In this document: in pieces, positions 9,498 through 22,409 of the stretch
Layout of the letters: every line of letters starts with the position of its first letter
Numbering within the stretch: position 1 is the stretch's first letter
Assembly (NCBI RefSeq): GCF_001638985.1
Contig: NW_017265137.1
Location: forward strand, 1 to 64,000
From: Phycomyces blakesleeanus NRRL 1555(-)
Taxonomy: Eukaryota > Mucoromycota > Mucoromycetes > Mucorales > Phycomycetaceae
Length of the DNA: 64,000 bases
Direction: 5' to 3'
The notes under the pieces: generated by a model
Seen by the model: only the letters and a program-made list of their open reading frames with translations
Told to the model about the DNA's origin: nothing
Database searches by the model: none
Made by a program: the position numbers and the translations under genes

Positions 9498-12133
9498 ATG
9501 CTTCTTTCAAGGATTAAGGCTAAGCTGACTGGCAAGAGGGTGTCTTCAGAATTTAGCTTAGAGAAACAACGCAAGATTGCCATTGCTTTAGAAAAATACA
9601 TACCAATTTTAAGGTACAGGGAAATTGTGAGATGACAACCCGATTAACATTCCATTTTAGTATTATCCTATTTGTGGTTGCAGTCATTTGGCTGTTCTTA
9701 TTACCGTACGAAGGATACAACAAACGCACTTATATTTCAGAAAATGCACTTTTGCCTGGACAGGTATACATCTACTTATAAGAGCTAAAAGAAAGAATAA
9801 GGTAATGATGTTAGACATGATTAGGCAAACGTAAATTATGGATACAATGACATGCGTGCAGCAGAAGACTATCGGTCAAAAATCATCCGGATTCAGGATA
9901 AAGACAGTGAGATGTAAGCAAAAGCTTAATTTCTATGAGTTATTAGACTGATTGAAGATTTATTACAGGAGAGCGTCGTTTATCCAAGAGGAACTACGAC
10001 GTATAGGATTCACATCTGCGCTTCAACATTTTTCTGTAAATGGTTTAAACGAAACTGTAAGCATGTAAAACAAAACAAAAACGTGATACTAGATGATAAG
10101 CGAATAAAAGAAGAGTTGAACAAATTTATTATTATTACTTATAAAAGGGAGTAAACGCATTTGCTATTCATCGAGCACCCCGAAGTGATGGAAAAGAAGC
10201 ACTTATTTTGAGTGCACCTTGGGTGTCACGCACAGGGGATTGTGAGTTATTAATTGAAGTATAAGGGATGTATTACCTTGCTAAGATAATATACAACTTA
10301 GATAATACCAATGGTATTGCTGCATTGCTGTCTCTAGCAAAATTGTTCAAACGTAAGAGATTAATCCAAATTAAAGACGTGTATATGGGTCACGCACTTA
10401 CCTTATTATATTAGGTAATATATATTGGTCCAAGGATATAATTTTACTTGTGACAGACAAGGATCTGTCAGGAACTCAGGCATGGTTGGATGCATATCAT
10501 GGAATTACTCAATCAGAAGGTATATTAGTCATTGAGTGCATGGAATCACTTTCTTATAAGGAAAACCTCTAAAACACTAGAAATCGACAAGGCCGGATTC
10601 TCTTCTGTTGTCATGCCACGCTCAGGAGCTGTTCAAGGAGCAATCAACTTAGACTTTCCGGGGACAAATGATTATGAAAGTCTTGGACTTTTTTTTGGTA
10701 ATTAATATCATGCTCGTAAAATCAATTCTAATGATTAAATTTGGTATTAGAGGGTGTCAATGGGCAGCTGCCAAATTTAGATCTCATCAACTCCATAGTT
10801 GTCATAGCAAGGCACACTGCTCAGATTTCAGTAGTCCTTCACGATACTACATCTAATTCATACGAAGAAAAATCATGGGGTGTGTACGCTGGCTCTCTTT
10901 TGCATATGCTCCGTACTATGAAGTATCAAGCCTTATGCCACCCTTCCAGTGATGCAGGTCTTTACTTAAGGTAAGACAGTTCCTCCGGAAGAAATAGTTT
11001 TAATAGTTTTAATAGTTGATTATGAATATTATTATAGATACAAAATTGATGCAATTACAGTGCATGGTATTCATGGATCTGGAGATTTGAACCACTTATT
11101 TGGATTCCACAGAATAGGAGTGTAAGTAACCAATAAAAAGCTCAATTAAAAAATAGGCTCTAATATCCTTTTTAATAGTCTGGTAGAATCCACTTTCCGC
11201 AGCTTAAACAACCTGCTTGAGCATTTTCATCAGTCTTTCTTCTTTTATTTCTTGCCACAGCCTAATCGCTATGTCTCTATCGGTGTCTATATGCCACCAA
11301 TTATTGTCTTTGCATGTAGCTTGATATTTCAAATATCCTTTTTTCCAAAAGAAATACCAATTTGGGCATCCTCAGACACGTAATCTGGTCATTGTTTATT
11401 CTTAACCTTGTCTTTACTCCCTTGTACTTTATTACCTTCCTTTAGAGACAACAGGAAACCTAAATACTGAATACCCACCAGCCTTTACTGTCAAGAAGAA
11501 GAATGTATCTTTTGCTTTTTCTATTTTGGGGGCAACTCATCTCGCAGGTGTTTTAATATTTTATGTAATCCAACCAATCTTTGGGCAACAATTTCTTAGA
11601 AGCTTTCCAATGGCAGAGGTAATGTAACTGTATTCTTTATGACTGATTTTCTGATATAATATATACAAAATCAAAAGATCGTTCACGGACAGTTCATTAT
11701 TGCCTGTTTGATCGCTTTCACAACTGTCACAGGCCTTAGCTTGTGGGTGACAAAAAATAGATCCACTACACACAGTGGTGCGATTTTAAAGTCATTCTGT
11801 TTGGCTCAGAGTGCATTAATAATCGCCACCGTATCCCTTTTGAATTTCAGCCTTGCGGTGGCAACGGCAATAACTATAGCTTTACCCTATAGTATTATTC
11901 GCCCTTCGCCAAATTCTGCAGCCCGACTCGCCCAATGGCTTATTATTACGTTGACATCGCCTGCCGGCCTTGTCACTTTATTTACAATTATCACGGGTAA
12001 TTGTCTTACTAGTGTCTTGACAGCACTATTTGCGGATTTTCAAGTAGCTCAGTCATGGTTCTTGACTTACATCTGTATTGTCTATTGGCCTATAAATATG
12101 GCAATGTGCATTCTTATTGTCAGTAACTCGTGA
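9498..12133 (+). CDS. GAA1: GPI transamidase subunit Gaa1/GPAA1
   Basis: Spliced gene of about ten exons encoding the Gaa1 subunit of the ER GPI-transamidase, which attaches GPI anchors to proteins. Diagnostic segments in order: a first membrane span ([16 protein letters not shown]), the lumenal metallopeptidase-like domain ([59 protein letters not shown]) and [11 protein letters not shown] leading into several membrane spans to the C-terminus. Introns are short with GTAAG-like donors (for example 11096-11179). After YMPP the frame must shift by one at a run of six T (11339-11344) to continue into QFGHPQTQTTG and the last spans. This is an assembly error, a real lesion or an unrecognised intron. 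The gene is convergent with DUS1, with 128 bp between stops. Confidence 0.88.
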
Positions 12134-12261
12134 ATAAATAAGGATGCCAATATGAGAGCCAGTTAAATATATAATATTGGTATGATACAATATGAAATGT
12201 GAAATTAAAAGAAAAATGTAAATTAGTGTGGAGTATTTTTTTGTTGCATATATATTCTATT

Positions 12262-13638
12262 CTATCCGAGTGCAACTGCCATGTCTTCTTCATCTTCTAA
12301 AGCCTTCACCATATTAGACCCTCTCTTTCTTTCTTTTTCTTCCCCTTTCGCCTTTTCGTAATCCAAAAGAAATCCGGCTCGGAAGTAAGGCTGTGTAATG
12401 TATGTGAGTGTAGGTTAAGACGAATCCATAATATTTGTTTTACCTGGCAACGCCAATGACCGTATTTCCGCAAACCTTTATCATTAGTTTGTCCTCGTAA
12501 CTCTTCTTCGCCTATCCGAATTCTGTCCTCTTCTAATCTGTTTTTCATATCCACGCAAATATCCCACAAATGCTGCCAATTCAAAGATTTACCCAACTTC
12601 TCTCGCAAATCTGTGTGTAAAGGCAATGCGGAATGAAATAGTTTAAAGAGGTGCGATTTCATGATGCTGTGGCGCGTTGGGCAGATATCCCTGCATATTT
12701 CTAGGTATTCTTGAGCAATAACCCACGACAATGGTGGCATATCCTGAGGTGTAAATATGGTAGGATTGTACAAATGTCCTTCTCCACTCATAACACCGTC
12801 CGCCCCAGTATAATCAAGACAACTTTTAACATCTTCATGATAAAGAATGTTTCCATTGGCAAATACAGGTATTTTAACAGTATCCTTTACCGCCTTGATT
12901 TTATCCCAGTCAGCCAGACCTGTGTGATGCCCTTTCTGTTCTCTTACGCGACCGTGAACAGTCAAAAGTTGGGCCCCTGCATTTTCGAGCATTTTTGCAT
13001 AAGCTACTGTCTTCTCGACAGTCGGAAAGACCCGAATCTTGGCAGTGACTGGTACATATAGTTCACGATGAAGCAAAGATATCATAGATTCAATTACTTT
13101 CCATTCATCCTGCAAGAATGATCCATAACGCCCCCGTTTTGCAATATTCTGTGGACACCCAAGGTTTAAATCAATCGCATTGCATTGATGTTCTACCATC
13201 TTGGCTGCATTAAGCAGTATATATGGATCGTTCGCACAAAACTTTAGGAATATAAGTCTTCTTCTTGATAACATATTATGTTCAAAGCAAATATATATAT
13301 ATATATATATATACATAATCGGGTACCTGTACAATAAGAGGTCGATCTTTTTCGTTTGTGCTCCACTGATCTTTTCTGTATCTTGGACCACTAAAAGAAT
13401 CACTAAATAGCTTGGCATGGAACATTGGTGTGAAGCATAAATGGGAATCATAACGCTTGCTTAATATCCGCCAAGCTTGTTCGGATTGCTCGACCATGGG
13501 CGCAATAATGTGCTTGGGGCTACCAAGAGTTTTTTCATAGAATTCATATCCCTCCAGCTTTTTCGTATGTGGAGCTATTGAATGCATAGTACGCCGTAAT
13601 GTATATTTCGTAGAGGTTAGACCATGGCAAATCAGCAT
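12262..13638 (-). CDS. DUS1: tRNA-dihydrouridine synthase 1 (Dus1)
   Basis: Flavin-dependent enzyme that reduces uridine to dihydrouridine in tRNA (position 16/17 type in the Dus1 family). Three exons give about 410 aa. The N-terminal TIM barrel has [26 protein letters not shown], the active-site segment [20 protein letters not shown] with the catalytic Cys, [28 protein letters not shown] and [10 protein letters not shown] (phosphate binding). The last exon encodes [16 protein letters not shown] and a Lys/Glu-rich tail. Intron 1 contains an AT microsatellite at 13290-13312. Two in-frame ATGs exist, at 13638 and 51 nt downstream; the second starts [10 protein letters not shown] and is also plausible. 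It is divergent from the SART3-like gene, with starts 160 bp apart. Confidence 0.93.
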
Positions 13639-13797
13639 TATACAAGTAATATATCAGATAAGTTGGAAGAATCATACAAAATAACTGGCCCTTCTTTAAA
13701 GCATGATCAAGAGGCAGTCACAAAGACGGATAAGAAGTTGTCGCGTTATAGCTTACTTTGTGAAGGAACAAGACGAAAGAAGTTGTAAAACATAGCG
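13639..13797. promoter_or_regulatory. Shared divergent promoter of DUS1 and the SART3-like gene
   Basis: Only about 160 bp separate the two start codons on opposite strands, so both core promoters and 5' leaders must fit here. No clear TATA box is seen. The call is from gene arrangement. Confidence 0.6.
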
Positions 13798-16700
13798 ATG
13801 GCCTCACCGAAAGACATCACAGCACATGGGAATGCGGCGGTCGATCAGACTATATATTCTGTGCCTGCTAAAGATTCTGGTGACAACGATATGGCTATTA
13901 ATGAGCAATCTCTCACTGATGCAACTACGATGGACTTGACAGGAATAGTAAATAAAAATCCCACATATTCCATGGAAGTGAATGAATCTTCAGATGATGA
14001 TTTGCTTGATAACCAAATCTCAGAATTGGATGATCCTGCTGCTATTCAGGCACAAAAAACTCTTGAGGCTTTGGAACAATTACCGCAAGTCATGGAACAG
14101 GTGATGCTTCGACCAACACGTATTATCTAAACTTATCACTCACAACATACGTACTAGTTGGATCAAGATAATACACGATTTGAATTGCATGTACGCTTGA
14201 TTGAAATTCTGTCCCTGCTAGACTTCCCCGATCAGCTTGAATCTGCCCGTGAAAACATGCACGAATTATTCCCTCTTCCAGAATGTAAGAAGAAAAAGAA
14301 TTGTCGTCGGCATAGAAAGTTAAATGCTTTTATTTTATAAAATGCTAGCTATGTGGCTGGATTGGATTAACGACGCCAAAAAGAACTTGGATACAGAGGA
14401 TGGAGAGGCAAAGTTACGCCTTCTGTATAATGAGGCTGAAAAAGACTACTTGTGTAAGTATAAAACAATAGTGATATAGTATAAACTGCACTTCTTTACT
14501 TATTCATGCTTAAAACAGCCATTCCTATTTGGAAGTCTTATGTGGATTTTATCCTCGCCAGATTTGATTCTGTCTGGGGCGACGATGAAACTGGACTCAA
14601 TAATGAAGCCGAAGCTGAGATGGTTATAGAGAATACACGAGAAGATTTAATGAAAGCAGTGCGCGCTACAAGCTACCATGTGATGGAAGTACGTCTTTTT
14701 GTTTTTGTTTGTTTTACATGGAATTCATTCTATACTAACTTTGATCATAGAGCCACGAAATATGGAATAAATACAGTGGATTTGAGATTCGAGTATTAAA
14801 GGTAATAATATTGTTTACCCATTTATTTATTTATTTATTTATCCCTTCATATTATATTGTTTTTATCCAATACATTCCATTAGCGTTTTCAAAGGTAAAA
14901 AAATGTGTGGGTATTCTAAAATATAAGTTAAACTAACATTAAAATATAAAGCCCTGAAAGATTTGAAAAAGTTAAAAAAGCTTTTATGGAACGCTTGAGT
15001 ACCTTGCATATTGGTGAGATTCAATAATCATAAAGCATACACTTGGAAATTAAAACCTTTCTCTCTTTTAGCCTGCGAACAAACTTTCAGCGATTATTCT
15101 GGCCTGATAAGTACCTTTGATAATGAAAATTATGAATCCAATATGGTGGAAGCCAACAAAATTTACGCAAAAACGAAAGAAGCAGCAATTGAAAGAGATT
15201 ATTTTGAACAACAATTAGTAAGAGTTTAAGTCATTGTATTAATTATTATTTAGTCTCATATTTATTTTGATACCATTTTCCTGTAGACTCAACATGGATA
15301 TTCACTTGATATGTTTTATCAATATATTGAAAACGAGAAAATAACAACCAAAAAGCCTAGTTTAAACAATGTTAGAGGATTGTACGAGCGTGCAGTATCA
15401 ATGTACTGTACCGACGTTGGCCTTTGGAATGATTATGTTCTTTTCTTTGTAAGAATTAAGTAGAATCTTCAAAGAAACTGCACAGATACTTACTAAACTA
15501 CACGTTGACCAAAAGTTTGAACGTGTACGTGTTCAAATCTTCTTGGAAGCTACTACTTTGCGTGCTGTTCGGAATTGTCCTTGGTCTGGTATCTTGTGGG
15601 CCCATCTCGGAAGAGTCTTGGTAAAAAAGTCTAAAAATAGTATTCCTCAAGAAAAATATTTATATTATTTCATTGTTTTTAGGAGACTGGTAAAAAATCA
15701 CATGAAAAGATATCCGGTAATGCTAACAAAAAAACGTAAATGTGAGAATAAACAGCTATTGAAAGTTTGTATAATAGAAATATTCGACCGTGCCTTAGAG
15801 AACAAGGCTTTGCTAGCAAGTCTTGAAGATCTTGTAGCTCTGTTGAGGGCAAAATGTGACTTTGAACGCCGGCGTGTCGACTGGGAAGAGCGTAAGTTTG
15901 TGTATGTGTAAATACTGGATAAGAATTCATCAAACATCTATACATACATACATATATATATTATCCTGAAGCCGACGAGGAAACTATTATGGACCTTCGT
16001 GTTGCCTTTGAAGAGGCACTGGTATATATATCTGAAGGTAATACTATTACAAATGAGGGTTGTAATAGCTGATAGAGGTTATACAGCATTCGGAAAGATT
16101 GGTGATCCGTATTACCGCATAGAGAAATACTATGCCTATATCGAGGTATTTTTTTTCTTATATTGCATCATACGCCAATTTACTAAATACGTATGGTTAT
16201 ACTCATTTATTTTTATTTATAAGGGTAAGAAACTAGGCAATGTAAAGAAAGCTCGTGAGATATGGGAAGGTGTTATAAAGAAGCATGGCCGCCAATCAGA
16301 AGCATGGATTCAATACATTGACTTTGAGAGGTGAGTTTCTAATCTGACAAAACTATGTATTAATATTGACTATTTATATTAGATCCGCCGGAAATGAACA
16401 TCGATGTGCTTCATTGTTCAAACAAGCACTTTCAAAAAATCTCGATTATCCAGAAAGGATTATGGATGCATGGATGACTTTTGAGCATGAGGAAGGAACA
16501 GTTGACTCCATGGAAGATGCTCTTATTCGCATCAACAAAGGTTCAAAGCTACTAACAAGAAACTGGCAGGTAAACAATTCTCAATACGATTTGTACTGGA
16601 TAAGAGCTCTAACATATTTTTTCTTTTAATATTATAGGCAAATCTTGCTGAACAAGAAACAGCAGAAGGAAAAAAGAAGGAAAAAGAGAAGGAAAAAGAG

Positions 16701-17220
16701 ATGTCTGCAAAGGTGCCTGATACAAAAATCCTCATAACCATATTCATAACTTTTTTACTAGATTAAAAAGAGTGCTCACCGCCGGAAGCTCAAGGAAACA
16801 AAAAAACAGAGCTTTGAATTATCAATGGCTCCTTCAGAAAAAGAAAACAAAGTACACTCTGTACCTACTGTACCTATTCTTAAACGCAAAGCCTCCGAAA
16901 TGAATATATTTGAAAACGATGTCTTCAAGAAGCCAAAGCCGATTCAAAAAATATCAGCAGAACCCAAAGTAGAGAAAAAGGCAGTAGCAAATGTAGAAAC
17001 AAAGCCAGCCAGTGGATTAGGTATGATCCCCCATGGTATGCGCAATGCACGTGGAAGAGGACGTGGTAAAGGAACACGTTTGGCTATTTCAAGAAATCAA
17101 GCAAAACCTGCCGAACAAGCTACTTCTACTCATGCTCCAACAGCTGGGCCAACTGCACCTCAAACAATTACTCCCAAAAGCAATGATGATTTTAGAGCTC
17201 TTCTGCTAGGCAAAAAGTGA
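13798..17220 (+). CDS. SART3/Prp24-like HAT-repeat protein without RRMs
   Basis: About 18 exons give about 790 aa. After an acidic N-terminus (SSDDDLLDNQISELDDPAA), HAT repeats run through most of the protein, for example SIPIWKSYVDFILARF, LWNDYVLFF, IFDRALENKALLASLED, KKAREIWEGVIKKHGRQSEA and HRCASLFKQALSKNLDYPE. Then comes a Lys/Glu-rich nuclear-localisation segment and a Gly/Arg-rich stretch. The last residues are KSNDDFRALLLGKK, the C-terminal LSm-interaction motif typical of Prp24/SART3 proteins, which recycle U6 snRNP and help U4/U6 annealing. The two RRM domains normally lying between the NLS and this motif are absent, although the last exon is one uninterrupted frame (16764-17220). 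Exon 6 (14884-14894) is 11 nt long. It is convergent with the debranching enzyme gene, stops 62 bp apart. Confidence 0.88.
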
Positions 17221-17281
17221 TTTTTATGGATAATAAAATAAAACAAAATGCTATTTATTTTATCTACACAACAAAACTATC

Positions 17282-20200
17282 TTAAGCTCCTTCAATCATG
17301 CCCTGCAAAAGATCCAGTAAAGTTGATGCTGACCACGCTTGTGTGTCACACGAATCCCAGCATTTTTCTCCGTTCTTATTAGTCAACTCGGCCAAACCGC
17401 GCCAAGGGTTGGTAGCAATCTCTTCACGATGAGCACGCAAAATACGAGCAATAGATTGCGGAGGCATGGCATTGAAAATATAGACTGAACGGAGGTAGTA
17501 GCCAAGTGGCCAGATCCATTCGGGTCCTTGGTGGTAATTACGTCCCTTGGCAACCAAGAAATCATCCGAATCGTCACTGTTAAAATAGTAGGGGTGGTAT
17601 TCTCGATCTGCTGGATCCAAAGTGGACATACCAAGAGGACCAACCAATATATTCTTAGTGAAGCGTAGACATTCTGCTGCATGTTCCTCGTCAAAAAGTT
17701 CGGGTGCAACTGTCATGGCAACAGGGAAATTACAACGGAGCTGATACTCTGTGTAAGGCTTGGCTGCTTTCCAAACGTCTTTGTAAATTCCACGGCGATG
17801 GACAATACGAGGGTCAATATCATAAGCGTGGTCTTCAGAAGGATCTATGGTATGGGAAGTTAGAAAATTAGGTACAGATATTGTTATATATATATATTGG
17901 AGTTTTACCTTTGGGAACATAGTAAATACGCTCAAAGTTTTTTTGCAATAAATCATTCCAATGTTGGTATGACAGTGCCTTGCCATTAACTTGAACACTC
18001 GTCCACGCAAACTCCTTTTTCTTGTAAAGTTCCAAGACAAACCGTAATGCACTCTTAAGCAAACCAGTAATTTCGATAGGCGCACCATCACGGGATGTGC
18101 CAGGGAAGCCTTTATTGTGAGCTCTTTCACTCTCGCCCATCTTATCCATCCATGTACCACAATTAAACTCATTACCACCAACCAACACGCCGGTCTCCCA
18201 ATCCACATCAATGTCAATATTGAAACCCTGGTCTTTCATCTGGCGATCAATAGCCTCTCCTGCGTTATATTCTCTAAAATGAATGCCTTGGGCATGGCGT
18301 TGTAATATCTCTTGCATGATCTCGCCAATGGTAGACGCGTATTGGTAGCCTTCTTCTACAGGTACAAAGCGGTCGTCTTTTGGAAATCGGCGAAGGACCT
18401 TTGTGGTAAGAATAGAAGGACCATCTGGGGCCATATTGTAATAGTCTTGGATAGCTTGCATAAAGAACCATGCAGCATCGCGAGCGTTGTAACGAGGAAC
18501 GCGTACAGCATCCAAAAGATTAGGGATTAGGCCATGCTTCAATGAGCTACCAAAGGAAACTATATGGTTTTTGGCCGCACCAAATTGCCCTGTAACAAGT
18601 AAAAGTCCACGAAGAGAGATAAATACATCACGGCCCCAAGTGCGGAATGCACCAGTGGTAAAATGAGGCAATCCAGCAGCAAGACAAGGCCCGGATTTAG
18701 TGGGATGTAATCCAGCTGAAGGAACCTGGCCATACATCTGGACACTACACAAAGCCAATTGCTTCAAAAATTGGTCTCCATTTTGAACGAGTGGTGACAT
18801 ACAAGCTAAAGCATGGGTGTAAATCTTGTCGTAAGCAGTTTGGATAGTCATAGCGAAGTATTTTGGCACAAGGAAGTCGGGCATCTGTTTAACCACATCG
18901 AATCTTGAATTGAACCAGTCTGATAGTGGCTTAAGATGAGGATACTGTTCATGCTGGCGTTCCAAACGATTCACTACGTAATCAAGCATCCATTTTCCTT
19001 CTCTTAGGTTGTTGCACACAGGGTGCCCAAGGTCATTGTTAATGATAATAGGTGTCAGAGCAGACATGAATCCCTGAAGACCTGCATATACAAATTTTCC
19101 ATAACCGGAGACGTTGTAAACCCCATCGCCACCAGTAGCATCCATCTCTTCGCTTTCGCATCGGTACAAGGCTACATTACAATCAAGCAAGTCCAAATCT
19201 TTTACAACTGCATCATCCATGGTCCTAATAATCTCACGTGCATTCTTGTATACATCTCCAATAGAAGTCTTGAGAACATAAATTGATCCGGGAGTAAAGG
19301 ATTGAGGAAGGACTACTAGCGTATAGCTTCCTTTCTCATCTTCGTAGTGCTCAAAATCAGGGGATGGTATGGTCTCGACATGGCTTGGTAACCCGGAAAG
19401 TATGGTTTCGTCAACAACCTTATGCCCGTCAATCTTTAGCGATGCTCCAAGGACAAAGGTAGCCTGAGTTTTACGTAATCTTATGGGTGAAATACCGGTG
19501 GAAGCGTTAGGGAATGCAGTGCGCGAAATAAGCAAATAGCCTTCTTGGGATCCGGGACTCTGCCGGTGTACTAGAAGGTAGTCATTCTCTTGGTGGACAT
19601 GTACTTCTGTGTATCCCTGAATAGACATGTCGAGATGAAGTTTCTGGAGCTTGCTCTTAACTTCCACAATACCGGCATATTTAGTGTTTTTTGTAGAGTA
19701 GTGGCGGTGCTCACCAACAATATCCAATAAACGCGGGTAAATCTCGTCATACCCCTTTACACTTCCAGTAGCACAATCGGAGAAAGCAACAATGGCAGCA
19801 TTTGGCAACGTGTCTTCAGCAAGTCTCTTTTGAAAAGGCGTCTCATTATCGTGAGTGCAATCCATAAAGAGAGCCCGGGGCATGCTGCCATGAGAAACAG
19901 GAATATAGTAAACCTGGTCATACTCCTCCCTTTCATACGGGACGCACCTCCATGTCATATCTTCATCCATACTTCCCACAGGTTTTCCTCCGTGACGATG
20001 AACTAGACGTGATAATTCGTGTGTATCCCAAGCTTGCATGGCTTCTCTAATAAGTGAATGGATACCCAATCTAGAAACGAACAAGTTATCGGTATCTGGT
20101 GATCCGGTAAAAAGCTCAGCAAGAACGTAAAGATCGGGCTGAATCTTGCGGGCAGCGTCCAAAAGGTACTCAGCTACCGGAATGGGAGTTGAGTGACAAT

Positions 20201-22409
20201 TGTCAATGCGGATACCCTGGAACATGTTTGCAACTTGCTCGGTATATTCACGCATATGATTCCACAACCATGGGTTTTCTTTTGGCGACTTTCCATATCG
20301 AAGCTTTACACAATCACCCCAGATAATGACCTCCCGGCGTAAATAGGCCTGAGAGTTGGGTCCAGCAAAGTCGTTCATAGGATCGGCATTCCAGATCCAG
20401 CCGTTGTTAGCTAGCTGCATACTTCCAGGAGGGTGCTTATTATCCTTGTCTTGAAGACGAGTGAAGTAACTCTCAACAATAGGGGAACTAATGACTTACA
20501 TATGAGCATTTTACTTTTTATATCATTATTATTCATTTATCTCTAATGTCTTACCTCTTTGTGATTTCTCCAAACTTGGGCCCATTCTGGTCTAATCTGG
20601 TGTAGGAAAGACGGCTCTTGATATTGCTAATAGCAGCACTGACATTTTCGTCGTAAATCTTATAGTAAGGCAAGTTATACTCATCCAGTATGTGACCATA
20701 TTTCTCAACTAATTTGTCTTCTTGTCCTCCTACAGTATCTATCGTGTGAATACCGTTCAATGCCAAAACAAAGGAAAGGGCGTGGGAAAGGTCAACTGAT
20801 TTATTGAAACGCTTTCCAGGGCTGCCATTTTTGACAGCATCTTCGCTCAAAATATCGGCCTGTTCTTTGAGTGACAAGTGTCCAAGATCGCGACGCCCGA
20901 GGTACTTTCTAGGATCACACTTAATTTTCTCTAGCAATGCCTTTTTGAAAGTCTCCTTTTGCTCAGTGACATTGAGGACAAGGTATTCGTACAATTTCAG
21001 TGCAGGGATGGTGTGTTTAGCTGCGTAGGACATGATAATATCCACATCTCTTTCAGACGTAATATTGCGAGGCAAGCCCGCCTCCTCCATGTTTACAGAC
21101 AGTTCAATAAATGCAGTATCCAACTCATACGCAGGTACAATATGAGGAGAATTGTGTAAATTGTAACCTAATTAAGAGTTTGTTGTTATTGTTATGATGT
21201 AGTTGTGCATCGTAGGTTATTTTTAATAGAAAATTATAAAAATTACCTGCTTCTGGGTGCTCTAGCAAAAATGGCGAGGTGTCGCTAGTGTGGTTCCACA
21301 CAACATCTGATAGACATAAAATACCATAATCTTTTTGAATACGTCTCAAGGTGCTTTCAACTATGGCTAGTTTTTCCTTGTCGGATTTTTTGACGTCTTT
21401 GGAGTTGAACAGGTCATCTGCGAAAGCCAATTGGTTGCTGATACTATAAGGGGAGTCTGAAGAACCGCGTTTTTGCATGGGCACAAAATGAATCATATTA
21501 TACCCCCCGCTGTGGATCATATCCAACTGCTTTTTCCATTCTGTAACAGGTCCCATCCACTTTGGCACAACTGATAGAGCCATAAGAGCGTCCAATGGCA
21601 ATGGTTTTTTGCCATCCTTGGTCTCAATTGTTAACCTAGGCTCGGCTACAATGAACCCGGATGTTGAAACTTGCTTTTTCGTGTTATTGGTGTACTCAAC
21701 GCGGTATTCATATACACCTGGGTTGATAACTTCAACATCACAATAGGCACCCAATAGTTTTTCGTCTGTGACAAAGCTAAAAACGATAACATTTGAGTAT
21801 ATAAGTGGAGCATGAATATTATATACTTACGGTATAGGATGAAATGAGTGCCTATCAAAAGCACTAAATAAAGAAATATCAACACAGATAGTGAGTACAA
21901 TGGCTATGGTTGCTGTATTTAACAAAGCCTTACCCTTTAACGGGGTAGTTTGTACAGAGCGTTGGATGACCTCCGGCTGCTGATGTCCCTGCTTTAAGAA
22001 TGAAGCGAAGTATCGCTGTCTTCTCATTGAGCGGAATACGAATATACTGAAGAAGACGTATTAGTAAAGAAGAAAGAAAAAAAAAGATGCTATTATACTT
22101 TGAACGTGTTTTACATACCGCTTTCTTGTCTTCAGGGGATCCATCGTCAGAGAGCGTGATGGCATAAAGGAGGGGAATTTCTGAAGAAATGCCGGCCGAC
22201 TCAATTTTGGGAACGGTTGTGCCAATCTTAGCTATAACGGATTTCGAGTCAAGTTTTGCTTCAAGATCTACGCTTTGAATGGTTTCCGTCAAACCACTAG
22301 AGGAAGATGTGGGCGTAGATTTTGATCCATCTTTTTGAGAATTATTTCTGCTGGGTTTCGCTCCTTCCTTAGGTGTATTTGTACTATTGCTACTTGTTTT
22401 TGCTGTCAT
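17282..22409 (-). CDS. GDB1: Glycogen debranching enzyme (4-alpha-glucanotransferase / amylo-1,6-glucosidase)
   Basis: Bifunctional cytosolic enzyme that transfers maltosyl/maltotriosyl units and hydrolyses the remaining alpha-1,6-linked glucose during glycogen breakdown. About 1,500 aa in roughly seven exons. The N-terminal GH13-type transferase half shows MIHFVPMQKRGSSDSPYSI, LSDVVWNHTS, GIRIDNCHSTPIPVAEYLL (nucleophile Asp), LYVLAELFTGS (acid Glu) and DCTHDNETPFQKR (third acid). The C-terminal glucosidase half shows TTGAFRTWGRDVFISLRGLL, IPNLLD, ARDAAWFFMQAIQDY, NCGTWMDKMGES and QGPEWIWPLGYYLR. It starts with a Ser/Thr-rich leader (MTAKTSSNSTN). No lesion is seen. Length and motif order are normal for eukaryotic debranching enzymes. 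Confidence 0.96.
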
